From the NCBI GenBank assembly GCA_964518595.1, contig CAZFHA010000016.1:1-64000 (forward strand): a stretch of 64,000 nt of DNA, read 5' to 3'. Below, one piece after another: positions 1-9,285 of the stretch (position 1 is the stretch's first letter; each line of letters begins with the position of its first letter). A program made the translations under genes and the position numbers. The notes beneath the pieces are model-generated. The model was given only the letters and a program-made list of their open reading frames with translations, had not been told where the DNA came from and made no database searches. Origin of the DNA: CAZFHA01 sp964518595. Its GTDB lineage: Bacteria; Bacillota; Clostridia; Saccharofermentanales; Saccharofermentanaceae.

Positions 1-54
1 TGTCAAGTCTGTAGTGGACTTTCACCACCAAGTTATCGACCATGTCGGGCACAC
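1..54 (-). mobile_element. Group II intron, class C, 5' end (partial)
   Basis: Read on the minus strand from position 54, the sequence begins GTGTGCCCGACATGG, which fits the GUGYG 5' consensus of group II introns and, from memory, nearly matches the start of the Oceanobacillus iheyensis class C intron. It continues into a hairpin GTGG-TGAAAGT-CCAC equivalent to the early domain I hairpin of that intron. The boundary lies directly after a terminator stem and T-run (56-84), the preferred target of class C introns. The rest of the ribozyme and any reverse transcriptase lie beyond the left edge. Confidence 0.75.
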
Positions 55-55
55 C

Positions 56-84
56 AAAAAAACAGAGAGTTATTACACTCTCTG
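56..84 (-). terminator. Rho-independent terminator of the 110-853 gene
   Basis: Perfect 8-bp stem CAGAGAGT (63-70) / ACTCTCTG (77-84) with a 6-nt loop. On the minus strand it is followed by seven T (complement of 56-62). It lies 26 bp downstream of the 110-853 gene and forms the presumed 5' exon of the group II intron. Confidence 0.85.
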
Positions 85-109
85 CTCCAAAATCAAGTTT
101 AAGCTGGTT

Positions 110-853
110 TTAACTATTTTTAAGTTTTTCCGCCCATCGATCCAGCCCTCGGCGAACCAGCCCATTGATTCTTGGCATATTCTTAAGTCTCTTGGCTAAT
201 GGTGGGCTGCAAAAATAATAGATTCTAACCAGCGGCTTTCCCCACCAAGATCTGAGCATAACCCGATCACGGAAACTGCGAAAGAGCAAAACCTCCGGGG
301 CATCATAAGAACCATACACCGCTGTAGCAATGTAGCATGCCCCCTTTTTGCCCTCTTGCTTGATAGATTCTGGATCGACCAGCCGAGGGTCAACCACCAG
401 TTCGTCAATAATATCCTTAGAAGTTTTCAGATCCGCACCGGTTAGTTCCCGAAACTCCTTGATAGCAGCAATCTTCTGACCTGAAGCCACATAAGTATGA
501 ATCTTTCTTATATTTTGCCAATCCAGTTTATAACCACCAAGCTTAAACTGAGCCGACTGCACTTTCAACCGGGCTTCCTGATCTTCCGGATCAATATCTA
601 AAATCTTATTATAATATTGGGTAGCCATCTCCTCGTCGCCCTGTTTCGAGAACTCCTCAGCCCGTAAGCGCAAGTTATCTACGCTGGGAACCCCCTCTAC
701 GGAGACTTTTCCCGTGACGTTAATGTTTAGGGACAACGTCGGATCCTTAAGACTGACTTTACTACCACAGTACATGCAATAGCCAATTTCCTGGCTATCA
801 TCCAAATTAATATCACCATTACAATTCGGACATTTTAAAGAAACTAATGACAT
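110..853 (-). CDS. Zinc-ribbon / L7-L12-like / CFI-box protein of unknown function
   Basis: A 247-residue soluble protein with a mosaic layout. An N-terminal zinc ribbon (residues 8-30) shows CPNC and CMYC pairs. Then comes a short TPR-like helical stretch (YNKILDIDPED, about 80-100) and a segment resembling the ribosomal L7/L12 C-terminal fold (about 130-152). The C-terminal part, starting CYIATAVYGSYDAPEV, matches the CFI-box domain found at the end of many bacterial proteins of unknown role. No signal peptide or membrane segment is obvious. The gene ends just before a strong terminator and starts 24 bp after the carbonic anhydrase gene on the same strand, so the two may be co-transcribed. 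Domain calls come from motif recognition only; function is unknown. Confidence 0.8.
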   Translation of the reverse strand: MSLVSLKCPNCNGDINLDDSQEIGYCMYCGSKVSLKDPTLSLNINVTGKVSVEGVPSVDNLRLRAEEFSKQGDEEMATQYYNKILDIDPEDQEARLKVQSAQFKLGGYKLDWQNIRKIHTYVASGQKIAAIKEFRELTGADLKTSKDIIDELVVDPRLVDPESIKQEGKKGACYIATAVYGSYDAPEVLLFRSFRDRVMLRSWWGKPLVRIYYFCSPPLAKRLKNMPRINGLVRRGLDRWAEKLKNS

Positions 854-877
854 ATATACTCCCCTCGAAATGAAAAA

Positions 878-1459
878 TTATTGCTTATCCTTACGGCTGT
901 CACTAACAGAACTAATAATCTGTTCCAGCTTACCGCTAACAGGATCAATGGTAAAACCATGTACGCGGATATCTTTGGGCATTAAGGGGTGAGTCAGAAT
1001 AAGTTCGACTGTTTTTTCCACAGAGGTCTCTACCTTGCCAAAGCCCTCCAACCAGCCTTCTAAATCTGTGCCACAGTAGCGCACCAGATGGATCATTTCC
1101 GGATCAATCCCCCGCTTAATCATCTTCGCTGTCATCTGCTCTGCCTTTAAATTCTGCATCCCACAATCATGATGACCGATAACTAAGATATCCTCCACTC
1201 CCAGCTCGTAAACCGCAATTAAGAGACTGCGCATGGCACTACCAAAGGGATTGGTAATGAGTGCTCCGGCATTCTTAATCATTTTAATATCGCCATTTTT
1301 AATATTTAGAGCCGCTGGCAAAAGTTCTGTAAGCCTGGCATCCATGCAAGATACAATAGCCATTTTTTTGTCAGGATACTTGGTAGAGCAGTAGGGTTCA
1401 TATTGTTTCTCGGCCACAAACCGCTGATTGAAAGCTAACATTTCTTCTAAATAAGACAT
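878..1459 (-). CDS. Beta-class carbonic anhydrase
   Basis: A 193-residue protein catalysing reversible CO2 hydration. Family zinc ligands are visible: Cys38 in SCMDARL (with the Asp40/Arg42 dyad), His96 and Cys99 in GHHDCG. The length fits the short bacterial beta class. It reads towards the CFI-box gene with a 24-bp gap and is divergent from the FGGY kinase. A start at 1459 gives the expected N-terminus and has a modest AGGTGAT ribosome binding site. It may supply bicarbonate for carboxylations; there is no specific operon partner. Confidence 0.93.
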   Translation of the reverse strand: MSYLEEMLAFNQRFVAEKQYEPYCSTKYPDKKMAIVSCMDARLTELLPAALNIKNGDIKMIKNAGALITNPFGSAMRSLLIAVYELGVEDILVIGHHDCGMQNLKAEQMTAKMIKRGIDPEMIHLVRYCGTDLEGWLEGFGKVETSVEKTVELILTHPLMPKDIRVHGFTIDPVSGKLEQIISSVSDSRKDKQ

Positions 1460-1726
1460 AGATCACCTACCATTTCTACCTACTATAACTTAGGTATTTT
1501 TTATTATATCCTAAAAATACTAGGCTTAGCCCTTTTCTTTATGAAACAAAAGAACTATATTTCCGAGAGGAATTTGAAAGTTTAACAAAGAATTTTTTGC
1601 TAATTTGGTTTCTATTTTTAATCAGAAATCAATTTATCATTGACTTTCCTCACCTTCCCTTGTCAGCAGTAGAGCCAAAGAGTAGAATCGTATGCAGAAA
1701 CATGGGAAAGTTTGGAGGTACTGTCT

Positions 1727-3208
1727 ATGGCAAAGTCGTCCGACCTAAAGGAATCCTACTTTATGGGTATAGATATCGGTACCCAGGGAGTGCGCAGTCT
1801 GATTGTTTCCGACAAAGGAGAAAAAATAGCCGGTTGCTCTTATAGCTTCCCCCAGCTCAACACCAGTACTGAGCCTGGCTTTGTCTCTCAGTCCCCACAA
1901 ATGTGGTGGCAAGTTAGCCAGCAAGTCATTCGAGAGACCTTGCAAAAATTTCATCAAGCTGGTTTTTCTGGGGAACAACTCTCTGCCCTGTGTATTGATG
2001 GTACCTCCGGTACAATTCTCGCTGTAGATGGTCAGGGGAATCCCTTAGGCGATGCTATTATGTATAATGATAGCCGCGCCCTGGAAGAGACAACACAGCT
2101 ACGCGAATATGCTCAGAGTCATGAGGCTAAATATGGTTTTCGGTTTAATAGTTCCTTTGCCCTGCCCAAAATTCTGTGGCTGAAAAATCATGCCCCTCAG
2201 ACCTACGAAAATTGCCGTTACTTCATTCACCAAAGTGACTATGTTGCCGCTAAACTCAGCGGCGAATGGGGTGTTAGTGATTTTTCCAACGCCTTAAAAA
2301 CCGGTTATGACCCTTTAGATAACCAATGGCCAGATTTTTTCTCCCCTTTGGGTCTGGATCGGAAGAAATTTCCCCAGATAGTATCACCGGGAACCGCCTA
2401 CGCCTTTACAGAAAGTCCCGAAGCTCTTGAACTAGGACTTTCGCCCCAGACCAGAATGGTTAGTGGTGCTACCGACGGCTATGCCTCGGCTCTGGCCGCC
2501 GGAGCAGTGAAGACAGGACGTTGGGCTAGTATTTTGGGCACAACTTTAGTTCTTAAGGGTGTTTCCTCGCAGATTATTATTGATCCTCAAGGCAGCAGTT
2601 ATTGCCACCTGTTACCGGATAAAACTTGGTTAACCGGCGGTGCATCTAATGTTGGTGGTCTTTGTCTCCACCAAGACTTTGCCCCCGATCAGTTCAGTTT
2701 TTTGGATCAAAGAGCTTTGGCGCTGGCACCGACAGGGGTGATAAGCTATCCGCTAACAGGTATCGGTGAACGTTATCCCTTTGTTTCTCCGAAGGCACAA
2801 GGTTTTATAGAAGGGGATATCTCTAATCCTCAAATACATTATACCGCTCTACTAGAAGGAGTTGCCTTTGTCGAAAAACTAGCCTATGAAAAGAGCCAGG
2901 CCAGCGGCTGTCAGATTGGTTCCTCCCTTTACAGTGCCGGAGGCGCCAGCCGTTCTCTTCCATGGCTAAAAATACGCGCTTCAATTTTAGATAAGGAACT
3001 ACAAGTACCGGCGATTGTTGACGCGACTATGGGCAGTGCTTTGTTAGCTGCCACGGGTACGTATTACTCTGATTTAAGTGAGGCTGCCGACCGGATGATT
3101 CGTATTGAGCAAAAGATTCAACCTAGAAAAGAATGGGTGCCTCAGTATCAGGAAATCTATGCCCAGTTTAAGCAAGCTTGTGAAAAAAACTTTGCCATTA
3201 ATTTATAA
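1727..3208 (+). CDS. FGGY-family carbohydrate kinase (pentulokinase-like)
   Basis: A 493-residue sugar kinase of the FGGY family (xylulokinase, ribulokinase, glycerol kinase relatives). The N-terminal ATPase motif GIDIGTQGVRS is clear. The second lobe has SGATDGYASALAAG and the adenosine-binding stretch YSAGGASRS. I start at the ATG at 1727 because GGAGG (1714-1718) sits 8 bp ahead of it; the open frame extends to a TTG at 1712, but that overlaps the ribosome binding site. The phosphohexomutase follows after 21 bp with its own AGGAGG, so the two likely form an operon. The substrate cannot be told from sequence: a five-carbon ketose or polyol is most likely, and neighbours do not settle it. 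Confidence 0.85.
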   Translation: MAKSSDLKESYFMGIDIGTQGVRSLIVSDKGEKIAGCSYSFPQLNTSTEPGFVSQSPQMWWQVSQQVIRETLQKFHQAGFSGEQLSALCIDGTSGTILAVDGQGNPLGDAIMYNDSRALEETTQLREYAQSHEAKYGFRFNSSFALPKILWLKNHAPQTYENCRYFIHQSDYVAAKLSGEWGVSDFSNALKTGYDPLDNQWPDFFSPLGLDRKKFPQIVSPGTAYAFTESPEALELGLSPQTRMVSGATDGYASALAAGAVKTGRWASILGTTLVLKGVSSQIIIDPQGSSYCHLLPDKTWLTGGASNVGGLCLHQDFAPDQFSFLDQRALALAPTGVISYPLTGIGERYPFVSPKAQGFIEGDISNPQIHYTALLEGVAFVEKLAYEKSQASGCQIGSSLYSAGGASRSLPWLKIRASILDKELQVPAIVDATMGSALLAATGTYYSDLSEAADRMIRIEQKIQPRKEWVPQYQEIYAQFKQACEKNFAINL

Positions 3209-3229
3209 ACTAGATTAGGAGGAAAGCCT

Positions 3230-4573
3230 GTGAGCATATATAAAGAATGTGACATTCGAGGTATTTATCCCTCGGAATTAAATGAAGAAATCGCCTATAA
3301 CATCGGCCGTGCCATTGCACGCTTTGCACCTAATAAAAGCTTAGCCCTGGGCGGAGACGTACGCCTCTCTACCCCGGTGCTTAAAAGCCGCATGAGGGAA
3401 GGTCTTTTAGATGGAGGGATTACTCTAGTAGACATTGGCATCTTACCAACACCGGTGTTTTACTTTGCGATAAAACATTTACAGTTAGATGGTGGAGTTA
3501 TGGTAACAGCGTCCCATAACCCACCCCGGTATAATGGTTTCAAACTCATGCTAGGTAAATACCCCGTTACACCCGAGGATATTGGCAAAATTGAAGAGCT
3601 TGCCCAAGAAACGAATTTCGAGGCGAAAATTCCCGGGAAGTATTCAGAAATAGATGTCCAGGAGGCCTACAAGCAACATATTGCCCAGCACTTCCCCCGG
3701 CTGACTACCCAACAACCATTAAAGATTGTGGTTGATGCCGGTAATGGTGCCACATCTGCTTTAGCCCCGGAAATCTTGACCCAAATGGGGTATCAGGTGA
3801 TTCCTTTATTTTGTGAATTTGATGGCAGTTTTCCTAACCGTGATCCGAATCCCGCCGTATATAGTCACTTAGAGGCACTCTGCACCGCAGTCAAAGAATC
3901 AAAAGCCGATCTGGGTGCTGCCTTTGACGGTGATGGCGACCGGGTAGTTTTTGTAGACGAGCAGGGGCAAGTTGTGCCCAGTGAAAAGAGTTTTGTCCTA
4001 CTGATTCATAAATTTCTCGCCCAAAAACCTCAGCCTGTAGTATATGACCTGAAATCTTCCCTCATCGTCCCTCAAGCTATTAGCCAATTAGGAGGCACCC
4101 CTTTGCCGGAAAAAAGTGGTCACGCCTACATTAAAAAAACCTTCTTAGAAAATAAGGCTGCTCTGGGGGGAGAAATCAGCGGACACTTCTTTTTTGAAGC
4201 CTTAGGCTACGACGACGGGCTATACGCCACTCTGGTTTTAGGTAATATACTCACACAGAAAAAGCAGCCCCTCTCTGCTTTAGTCACCCAGATCCCAACT
4301 ACTTTTCTGTCACCGGATCTACGTTTGGCCTGCCCCTATGATCAAAGGGATCATAAGCTAGCCCAACTTCTCCAAAAAGCCCAAGAGGCTCAGCTCCCAG
4401 TTACAAAAGTTGACGGTATCCGGATCGTCTTTCCTCAGGGCTGGCTACTGGTGCGTAAATCTGTTACGGAAGAGGCTATTACCATTCGTTTTGAAGCTGA
4501 GACACAAAAAAGTTGGGAAGAAATTTATCTGTTTATCCAGAAAATTTTTCCAGAAATAGCCCTTGAACTCTAA
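3230..4573 (+). CDS. Phosphomannomutase/phosphoglucomutase
   Basis: A 447-residue alpha-D-phosphohexomutase that interconverts hexose 1- and 6-phosphates. Landmarks in order: the phosphoserine loop TASHNP (Ser95), the Mg-binding DGDGDR loop in domain 2, the sugar-binding GEISGH loop in domain 3 and a C-terminal phosphate-binding domain. Start is a GTG preceded by AGGAGG. It lies 21 bp after the FGGY kinase. It could link Gal-1-P/Glc-1-P made by the phosphorylases of this window to glycolysis, although the family also serves mannose and glucosamine metabolism, so the preferred sugar is uncertain. Confidence 0.9.
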   Translation: MSIYKECDIRGIYPSELNEEIAYNIGRAIARFAPNKSLALGGDVRLSTPVLKSRMREGLLDGGITLVDIGILPTPVFYFAIKHLQLDGGVMVTASHNPPRYNGFKLMLGKYPVTPEDIGKIEELAQETNFEAKIPGKYSEIDVQEAYKQHIAQHFPRLTTQQPLKIVVDAGNGATSALAPEILTQMGYQVIPLFCEFDGSFPNRDPNPAVYSHLEALCTAVKESKADLGAAFDGDGDRVVFVDEQGQVVPSEKSFVLLIHKFLAQKPQPVVYDLKSSLIVPQAISQLGGTPLPEKSGHAYIKKTFLENKAALGGEISGHFFFEALGYDDGLYATLVLGNILTQKKQPLSALVTQIPTTFLSPDLRLACPYDQRDHKLAQLLQKAQEAQLPVTKVDGIRIVFPQGWLLVRKSVTEEAITIRFEAETQKSWEEIYLFIQKIFPEIALEL

Positions 4574-4602
4574 GAATACTAGCCAAAGGCGCCTTGGGGG
4601 TA

Positions 4603-4611
4603 TGATATACT
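4603..4611 (+). promoter_or_regulatory. Extended -10 promoter before yihY-like gene
   Basis: TGATATACT fits the extended -10 pattern TGnTATAAT (5 of 6 in the hexamer). It lies 46 bp before the GTG start of the YihY-like gene. No convincing -35 is visible, as is usual for extended -10 promoters. Confidence 0.4.
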
Positions 4612-4656
4612 ATTCATTAGGGATAATCCTCAGCATAACTTTAGGAGGATCAGATA

Positions 4657-5589
4657 GTGCTTTCAAAAATTAAGGGCAAAATTCAAAATCGTTTAACCCC
4701 TTTACAAGAGCGTCTTACTCATCCTCGCTGGCTTCCTATTCTGCAAATTGCTAAGCGTACCGCTAACTTACATATCAATACGCTTTCAGCCGGAATCTCC
4801 TTCTATTTTATTACCGCTCTCTTCCCACTGGTTTTATTTTTAGTCAGCTTAACCAGCTTAATTGGGAACTTTATGGGGGTAAGAGATATCCTGTTACAAT
4901 ATCTAAGTACAATGATACCGGAAGGTATTTACCAATCCCTTGAGGCTGTTCTCCAAGATTTTTTGTCTGAGCAACGATCCATCCCTATTTTGTCAGTCAG
5001 CTCTATCACGATTTTGTGGGCGGCCTCCAAGGGTTTTAGTGTGCTTTTTCAATCGATACGCTTGGTTTATGAAACCAGTCACAATCAAAAACGCCCCATT
5101 TTTATTTTATGGCGCGCCCTGGCATTACTCTTTACCTTTTTACTCAGTCTCTCTCTGCTGTTGGTTCTACTACTGCTCTCCTTCGGTGGAATCATCATAG
5201 AGCAAATCGAAACATGGACTTCCACCTCTATATCAGAAGGTTTTAGTTTAGGTGTACGAATGCTGCTGGCGTTTGCCTATTTATTCCTTGTATTTCTATT
5301 TATTTATCGTAGCGCCTCACCCTCACCCAGCCCTTTTAGGCAGGGTATTCCCGGAGCAATTTTTTCAGCCGGTGCTTGGATCGCCCTCTCGTCAGGTTTT
5401 TCTATTTATGTTAGCAATATTGGCCGCTATTCCATTATCTATGGCAGTTTAGCCGGTTTTGTACTGCTAATGTTTTGGATTTATTTTTGTGTCTACGCCA
5501 TTCTCTTAGGAGGGATTCTTAACAAAGAATTATTGCTCTGGCGGCAACGAAAACCTCAGCCGTCCGCAGAACCAGAGAGTACCGACTGA
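4657..5589 (+). CDS. YihY/BrkB-family integral membrane protein
   Basis: A 310-residue protein with about six hydrophobic segments and the family's N-terminal pattern in which NTLSAGISFYFITALFP precedes the first membrane span. The usual length is about 280-320. The GTG start has AGGAGG ten bases upstream. Family members were once called ribonuclease BN, wrongly; their true role in the membrane is unknown. The last 34 bases overlap the end of the convergent kinase gene (5556-6695), so the two transcripts share antisense 3' ends. Confidence 0.88.
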   Translation: MLSKIKGKIQNRLTPLQERLTHPRWLPILQIAKRTANLHINTLSAGISFYFITALFPLVLFLVSLTSLIGNFMGVRDILLQYLSTMIPEGIYQSLEAVLQDFLSEQRSIPILSVSSITILWAASKGFSVLFQSIRLVYETSHNQKRPIFILWRALALLFTFLLSLSLLLVLLLLSFGGIIIEQIETWTSTSISEGFSLGVRMLLAFAYLFLVFLFIYRSASPSPSPFRQGIPGAIFSAGAWIALSSGFSIYVSNIGRYSIIYGSLAGFVLLMFWIYFCVYAILLGGILNKELLLWRQRKPQPSAEPESTD

Positions 5590-6695
5590 GAAAGAACAAT
5601 CGCTTCCATTTGGCTCATCTTAGCTTCCATGTCTTGCACCAGCTTAAATTGGTTACGCGCCCGATCTAAATTATGACCCGGTCGCTTGGTCTTAAAGTAG
5701 ATATCGCCTGACAAGTAATCTGTCAAAAACCGCATCCCACATTCCAGGGTCATCAGTTTGGCCGAAAAGGCCAAGTACCGGATTTCTTTAGGACTGAGTA
5801 CTGTCCCTAAAATTTCAAGATATCCCTTTGTATAGGCTGTAAACAGATCCAGACGCATCTCTACCTGAGTCAAATCAACTTCATCCTCCGCAGCAGAGCT
5901 GGCTCCAAAGCGAATCGAATCTCCAAAATCATAATGGCAGAGACCAGGCATTACCGTATCAAGATCAATCACACAGACAGCTTTTCGACTGTTCTCATCA
6001 AGCAAAACATTATTTAGTTTCGTATCATTATGAGTTACCCGTAAAGGAAGTTCTCCTCGGGTCAAAAGATCGGTCAAAATCCCACAATCCTGCTCCCGCT
6101 GCTGAACAAAAGCAATTTCTTCCGCCACAGCTTCGGCTCTTCCCACAGTGTCTAGGGTAACGGCAGCCTGAAAATCTCGAAATCGCTTCGGTGTATCATG
6201 AAAAAAGGGTATGGTCTCCGAAAGTTCCTTGGCAGGATAAGCTGCTAGGTGTTTTTGAAATAAGGCAAAAGCACGCGCCGACTGATAGAAGTCCTCTGGC
6301 TGGCTTACTAACTGCAGACAAAGGGTATTTTCGATAAAGGGGTATAGGCGCCAAGCCTCCTTCTGTTCATCTGTAAAATAAGGCTGACCCGTCTTCGTGC
6401 GAAGGACATTGAGAGTCTCTCGCCAAGGGTCGCCCCCGGCTGCTTTAATTTGACCATGTAGAAAATCCGTTACACCGGTAATGTTGTTCATGAGCACTTC
6501 CACATCCCGAAAGATTCTTTGGTTAATTCGCTGCAGAATATAGCGTTTTGTTTTACCATCTTCCAGTTGATAATACACCGCATAGGTATCATTAATATGC
6601 CCGGCACCGTAGGGTGCCACCCCTACCCAAATTCCCGGCAAAGGAAACTGATTACAAATGCCTTTGATTTGTTCATATTCGGCTTGCTGCATCAT
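5556..6695 (-). CDS. N-acetylhexosamine 1-kinase-like phosphotransferase (NahK type)
   Basis: A 379-residue aminoglycoside-phosphotransferase-fold kinase. The sequence tracks NahK of the bifidobacterial lacto-N-biose pathway: YILQRINQRIF near the N-terminus, the catalytic loop VTHNDTKLNNVLLD and the metal-binding VIDLDTVMPG followed by YDFGDSIR. NahK phosphorylates GlcNAc/GalNAc at C1. The gene lies 13 bp downstream of a sugar nucleotidyltransferase gene, the expected partner for turning the sugar 1-phosphate into an NDP-sugar. The GH101-GH112 pair that would generate GalNAc is 45 kb away in this window. Substrate assignment is by family resemblance; other hexosamine or choline-type substrates are possible. 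Confidence 0.8.
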   Translation of the reverse strand: MMQQAEYEQIKGICNQFPLPGIWVGVAPYGAGHINDTYAVYYQLEDGKTKRYILQRINQRIFRDVEVLMNNITGVTDFLHGQIKAAGGDPWRETLNVLRTKTGQPYFTDEQKEAWRLYPFIENTLCLQLVSQPEDFYQSARAFALFQKHLAAYPAKELSETIPFFHDTPKRFRDFQAAVTLDTVGRAEAVAEEIAFVQQREQDCGILTDLLTRGELPLRVTHNDTKLNNVLLDENSRKAVCVIDLDTVMPGLCHYDFGDSIRFGASSAAEDEVDLTQVEMRLDLFTAYTKGYLEILGTVLSPKEIRYLAFSAKLMTLECGMRFLTDYLSGDIYFKTKRPGHNLDRARNQFKLVQDMEAKMSQMEAIVLSQSVLSGSADG

Positions 6696-6708
6696 CTCAC
6701 CGCCTTCT

Positions 6709-7626
6709 TTACCAAAGTTTTGAAGGATATAAGCCCTCTTCCGTCATCTTTTTCACCGCTGCACAAACCAGTGGTTTATCCTCCTTGTAAGTAACGCCAT
6801 ACCATTTATCAGCGGAGAGTAATACCTTGACCTGAGCTTTTTTCTCCAGCAGTAATTGATTTACTACGGAAGGCAAAAAGAACTCAGCCTTTAACGGATT
6901 TTGAGAAACCGCCTGTGTCAAAAAGCGCTTAAAGTCTTTCTTTAATTCCTGGGTAAAGTCAGCACTAAAGCCCCATAAGTTCATGGAAACAGTGGTATCA
7001 TTGGCTAAAGGTATCCAGTGTTCACCATCCTCCGTGTAAGCGACCCCTTCCGGCCGACTTTCAATACGGGTACGTTCAGTAATGGATACTAATTTATCAC
7101 CCTCCAATTCACAAACGCCTCGAGCTACGTGTCCATTTTCAGTCAATGTATTCTGGAGCTGATACCCTACCATTCCAAAGGAGTAGGGAATAGTATTGCT
7201 TGTCTCCTGCTGACAGAGGAAAGTAAAGATGCTGGCAAAAGCCTGACGGCCGTAAAAATCATCGGCATTAATGACTACAAAAGGGGCATCAATAGCCGCC
7301 TCGGCACAAAGCACCGCATGTCCCGTTCCCCAGGGCTTCTCTCTGCCTTCCGGAACCGTAAAACCCGCGGGCAAAGAATCAACTTCCTGATAAACATAAG
7401 TAACCTCAAAAACGGATTGAATCCGGTCTCCAATCACTTGCCGGAAATCAGCTTCACGCTCCCGCCGAATAATAAAAATCACCTTCTCAAAGCCTGCCTT
7501 ATGAGCATCATACAGAGAGTAATCCATGATAATTTCGCCATTAGCCCCTACTGGATCAATTTGCTTAAGACCTCCGTAGCGACTACCCATCCCTGCCGCC
7601 ATTACCACTAAAATCGGTTTCTTCAT
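6709..7626 (-). CDS. Sugar-1-phosphate nucleotidyltransferase-like protein
   Basis: A 305-residue nucleotidyltransferase. The signature is MAAGMGSRYGGLKQIDP (a variant of the GxGxR-TK loop), and INADDFYG carries the metal-binding Asp. Such proteins sit next to NahK-type kinases in several Firmicutes, where they probably form UDP-sugars. I start at the ATG at 7626 because AAGGAGA lies 8 bp upstream; a longer frame from 7644 would use that site as coding sequence. The kinase gene follows 13 bp later. Nucleotide and sugar specificity cannot be read from the sequence. Confidence 0.82.
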   Translation of the reverse strand: MKKPILVVMAAGMGSRYGGLKQIDPVGANGEIIMDYSLYDAHKAGFEKVIFIIRREREADFRQVIGDRIQSVFEVTYVYQEVDSLPAGFTVPEGREKPWGTGHAVLCAEAAIDAPFVVINADDFYGRQAFASIFTFLCQQETSNTIPYSFGMVGYQLQNTLTENGHVARGVCELEGDKLVSITERTRIESRPEGVAYTEDGEHWIPLANDTTVSMNLWGFSADFTQELKKDFKRFLTQAVSQNPLKAEFFLPSVVNQLLLEKKAQVKVLLSADKWYGVTYKEDKPLVCAAVKKMTEEGLYPSKLW

Positions 7627-7846
7627 GATAATATTCTCCTTCATATCCCGTTACATAGCACCCTTTGCGTTGTGCTGTACTTTTCATTTTATCAGACCTT
7701 GATGATTTTTTTGTCCATAGACAAGGAGTCTACTCTTTGTTCCTTTTAGATTGTCCACTTATTATTGTAAACATTAATGCTTCAGGCAAAATAGCCAAAT
7801 ACCTTCCAGAGTTGCACAATTGTGGACAACGTTCTTACAAAATTAG

Positions 7847-8782
7847 CTACTGCTTCTTCCGCTGATAAGGCAAGGAAGTTTTGACTTTTATGGAAGAAGC
7901 ATATTCCCTGGGGCTCATACCAGTTCCTTTTTTAAACTGACGAGAAAAATAATACAGTGACGAAAACCCTAGGCTCTCGGCAATTTCCGTTACCGTTCTC
8001 CCCCCCTCACGTAGCAGCCCCTTGGCGGCTTGAATCTTGCATTGATTAAAATAATCCATAGGGCCGCCTCCTGTTTGCTGGCGAAATAATTTTTGCAAAC
8101 GAGAGCGACCAACATGAAGCACCCGACATAATTCTTCCAAGGTTAAGCAAGTTTGCAAATTCTCTTCCATAAAGCTTTTGGCTTTGGCTACCAGTTCACT
8201 GTCTCTTTGCTCACAAAAAATAGTCACTGCGGGCAAAGGGACTATCGCAGTATCTTCCGACCGCTTTACATCTAGCAGTAGTAGTTCCAGAAACAGCTTT
8301 ATCCGCTGCTCAGCACCCGCTCGTAAAGGAATCGACCTACGGTGAAGCACTTTAAGGGTAGGATCATCTAGAGGTGAAGAAAAAGCAGCCAGCGATTCTT
8401 CCATCAGCTCAGCCAACCACGCCCGCTGATAAGGTTTTAAAAAGCCACGGTACTGCCTTAAGGCCTTCATAGCCTCCGAATCTGTCCCAAAGCCGATGAC
8501 AATTAGATTAGGCGCAACTATGCCATTAGCCCGCAAGCTGTGAAACTCCAAAGGTGGGTGAAAAAGAATCTCCCCTTTTCGTAGCATCGTCACTTTATCA
8601 TCGGCAGAAACAAGAATTTCTCCCTTATCTACATAGACCAGCTCCCAAAAGTCATGGCTCTCTCCTGGAAATGCAAAATCGCTGCAATATTCAAAATAGT
8701 GCACGGAATATAGCTTACGAACAGTAATATCCTCTCGGAGCACAATACTTTTATAGTTAGTCGGAAAGCTTGCATCTGTCAT
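7847..8782 (-). CDS. AraC-family regulator with N-terminal cupin
   Basis: A 311-residue transcription factor. The N-terminal cupin (about residues 20-110) has HDFWELVYVDKGE and HPPLEFHSL. The C-terminal double helix-turn-helix (about 215-305) ends with FSSLYYFSRQFKKGTGMSPREY. The start is set by overlap: the ATG at 8782 shares ATGA with the stop codon of the upstream acetyltransferase gene, implying translational coupling. The target is unknown. Confidence 0.88.
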   Translation of the reverse strand: MTDASFPTNYKSIVLREDITVRKLYSVHYFEYCSDFAFPGESHDFWELVYVDKGEILVSADDKVTMLRKGEILFHPPLEFHSLRANGIVAPNLIVIGFGTDSEAMKALRQYRGFLKPYQRAWLAELMEESLAAFSSPLDDPTLKVLHRRSIPLRAGAEQRIKLFLELLLLDVKRSEDTAIVPLPAVTIFCEQRDSELVAKAKSFMEENLQTCLTLEELCRVLHVGRSRLQKLFRQQTGGGPMDYFNQCKIQAAKGLLREGGRTVTEIAESLGFSSLYYFSRQFKKGTGMSPREYASSIKVKTSLPYQRKKQ

Positions 8783-9285
8783 AATATCTTTTGGTAACAG
8801 ACCACATCCAGCCAACGGTCAAACTTGATTCCCACTTCTTTAAAATGAGCACAAGAATTATATCCACACTTTTGAAACAACAAAACACTGGCGACATTAT
8901 CAGCACAGATAACTGAAATTAAGGTGTGAATCCCTTGTTCTTTTGCAAAAGATTCCATAAAAGCTACGGCTTGGCGCCCCAAACCTGCTCCTACATACTC
9001 AGGAGCTAAGTAAACGCTAATTTCAGCCGTCTTGGCATAACCACAGCGTTCCTTGTAAGGTGCAGTTAAAACATAGCCACAAATTTTCCCTGCTGTAGCG
9101 GGGTCTTGGCTCTTGATTATAAAAGTTTGGTGGCAAGCTTGGGAGAAAAAAACATTTTGCTTCATTTCCTCTCTACTAAGAGGAGTCAGTGCAAAAGTAG
9201 CAGTGGAATTTTCTACATAATAGTTGTATATGTTTCTAATGGCCTCTAAATCCTTCTTCAACAAGGCTTCAAAAACAATGTCCAT
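8779..9285 (-). CDS. GNAT N-acetyltransferase (phosphinothricin acetyltransferase-like)
   Basis: A 168-residue GNAT protein. RNIYNYYVENSTATF at the N-terminus is typical of the Pat/Bar subgroup, and the acetyl-CoA loop appears as EYVGAGLGRQAV. The ATG at 9285 has AAGGAGG seven bases upstream, so a longer frame starting at 9318 is not used. It is translationally coupled through ATGA to the downstream AraC gene. The substrate is unknown; homologues acetylate methionine sulfoximine or related amino acids. Confidence 0.87.
   Translation of the reverse strand: MDIVFEALLKKDLEAIRNIYNYYVENSTATFALTPLSREEMKQNVFFSQACHQTFIIKSQDPATAGKICGYVLTAPYKERCGYAKTAEISVYLAPEYVGAGLGRQAVAFMESFAKEQGIHTLISVICADNVASVLLFQKCGYNSCAHFKEVGIKFDRWLDVVCYQKIL

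Noticed and set aside
7665..7865. A 66-codon plus-strand frame between the nucleotidyltransferase and AraC genes.
   Set aside because: It has no ribosome binding site, overlaps the end of the AraC gene and resembles no protein; the gap is probably just a promoter region.
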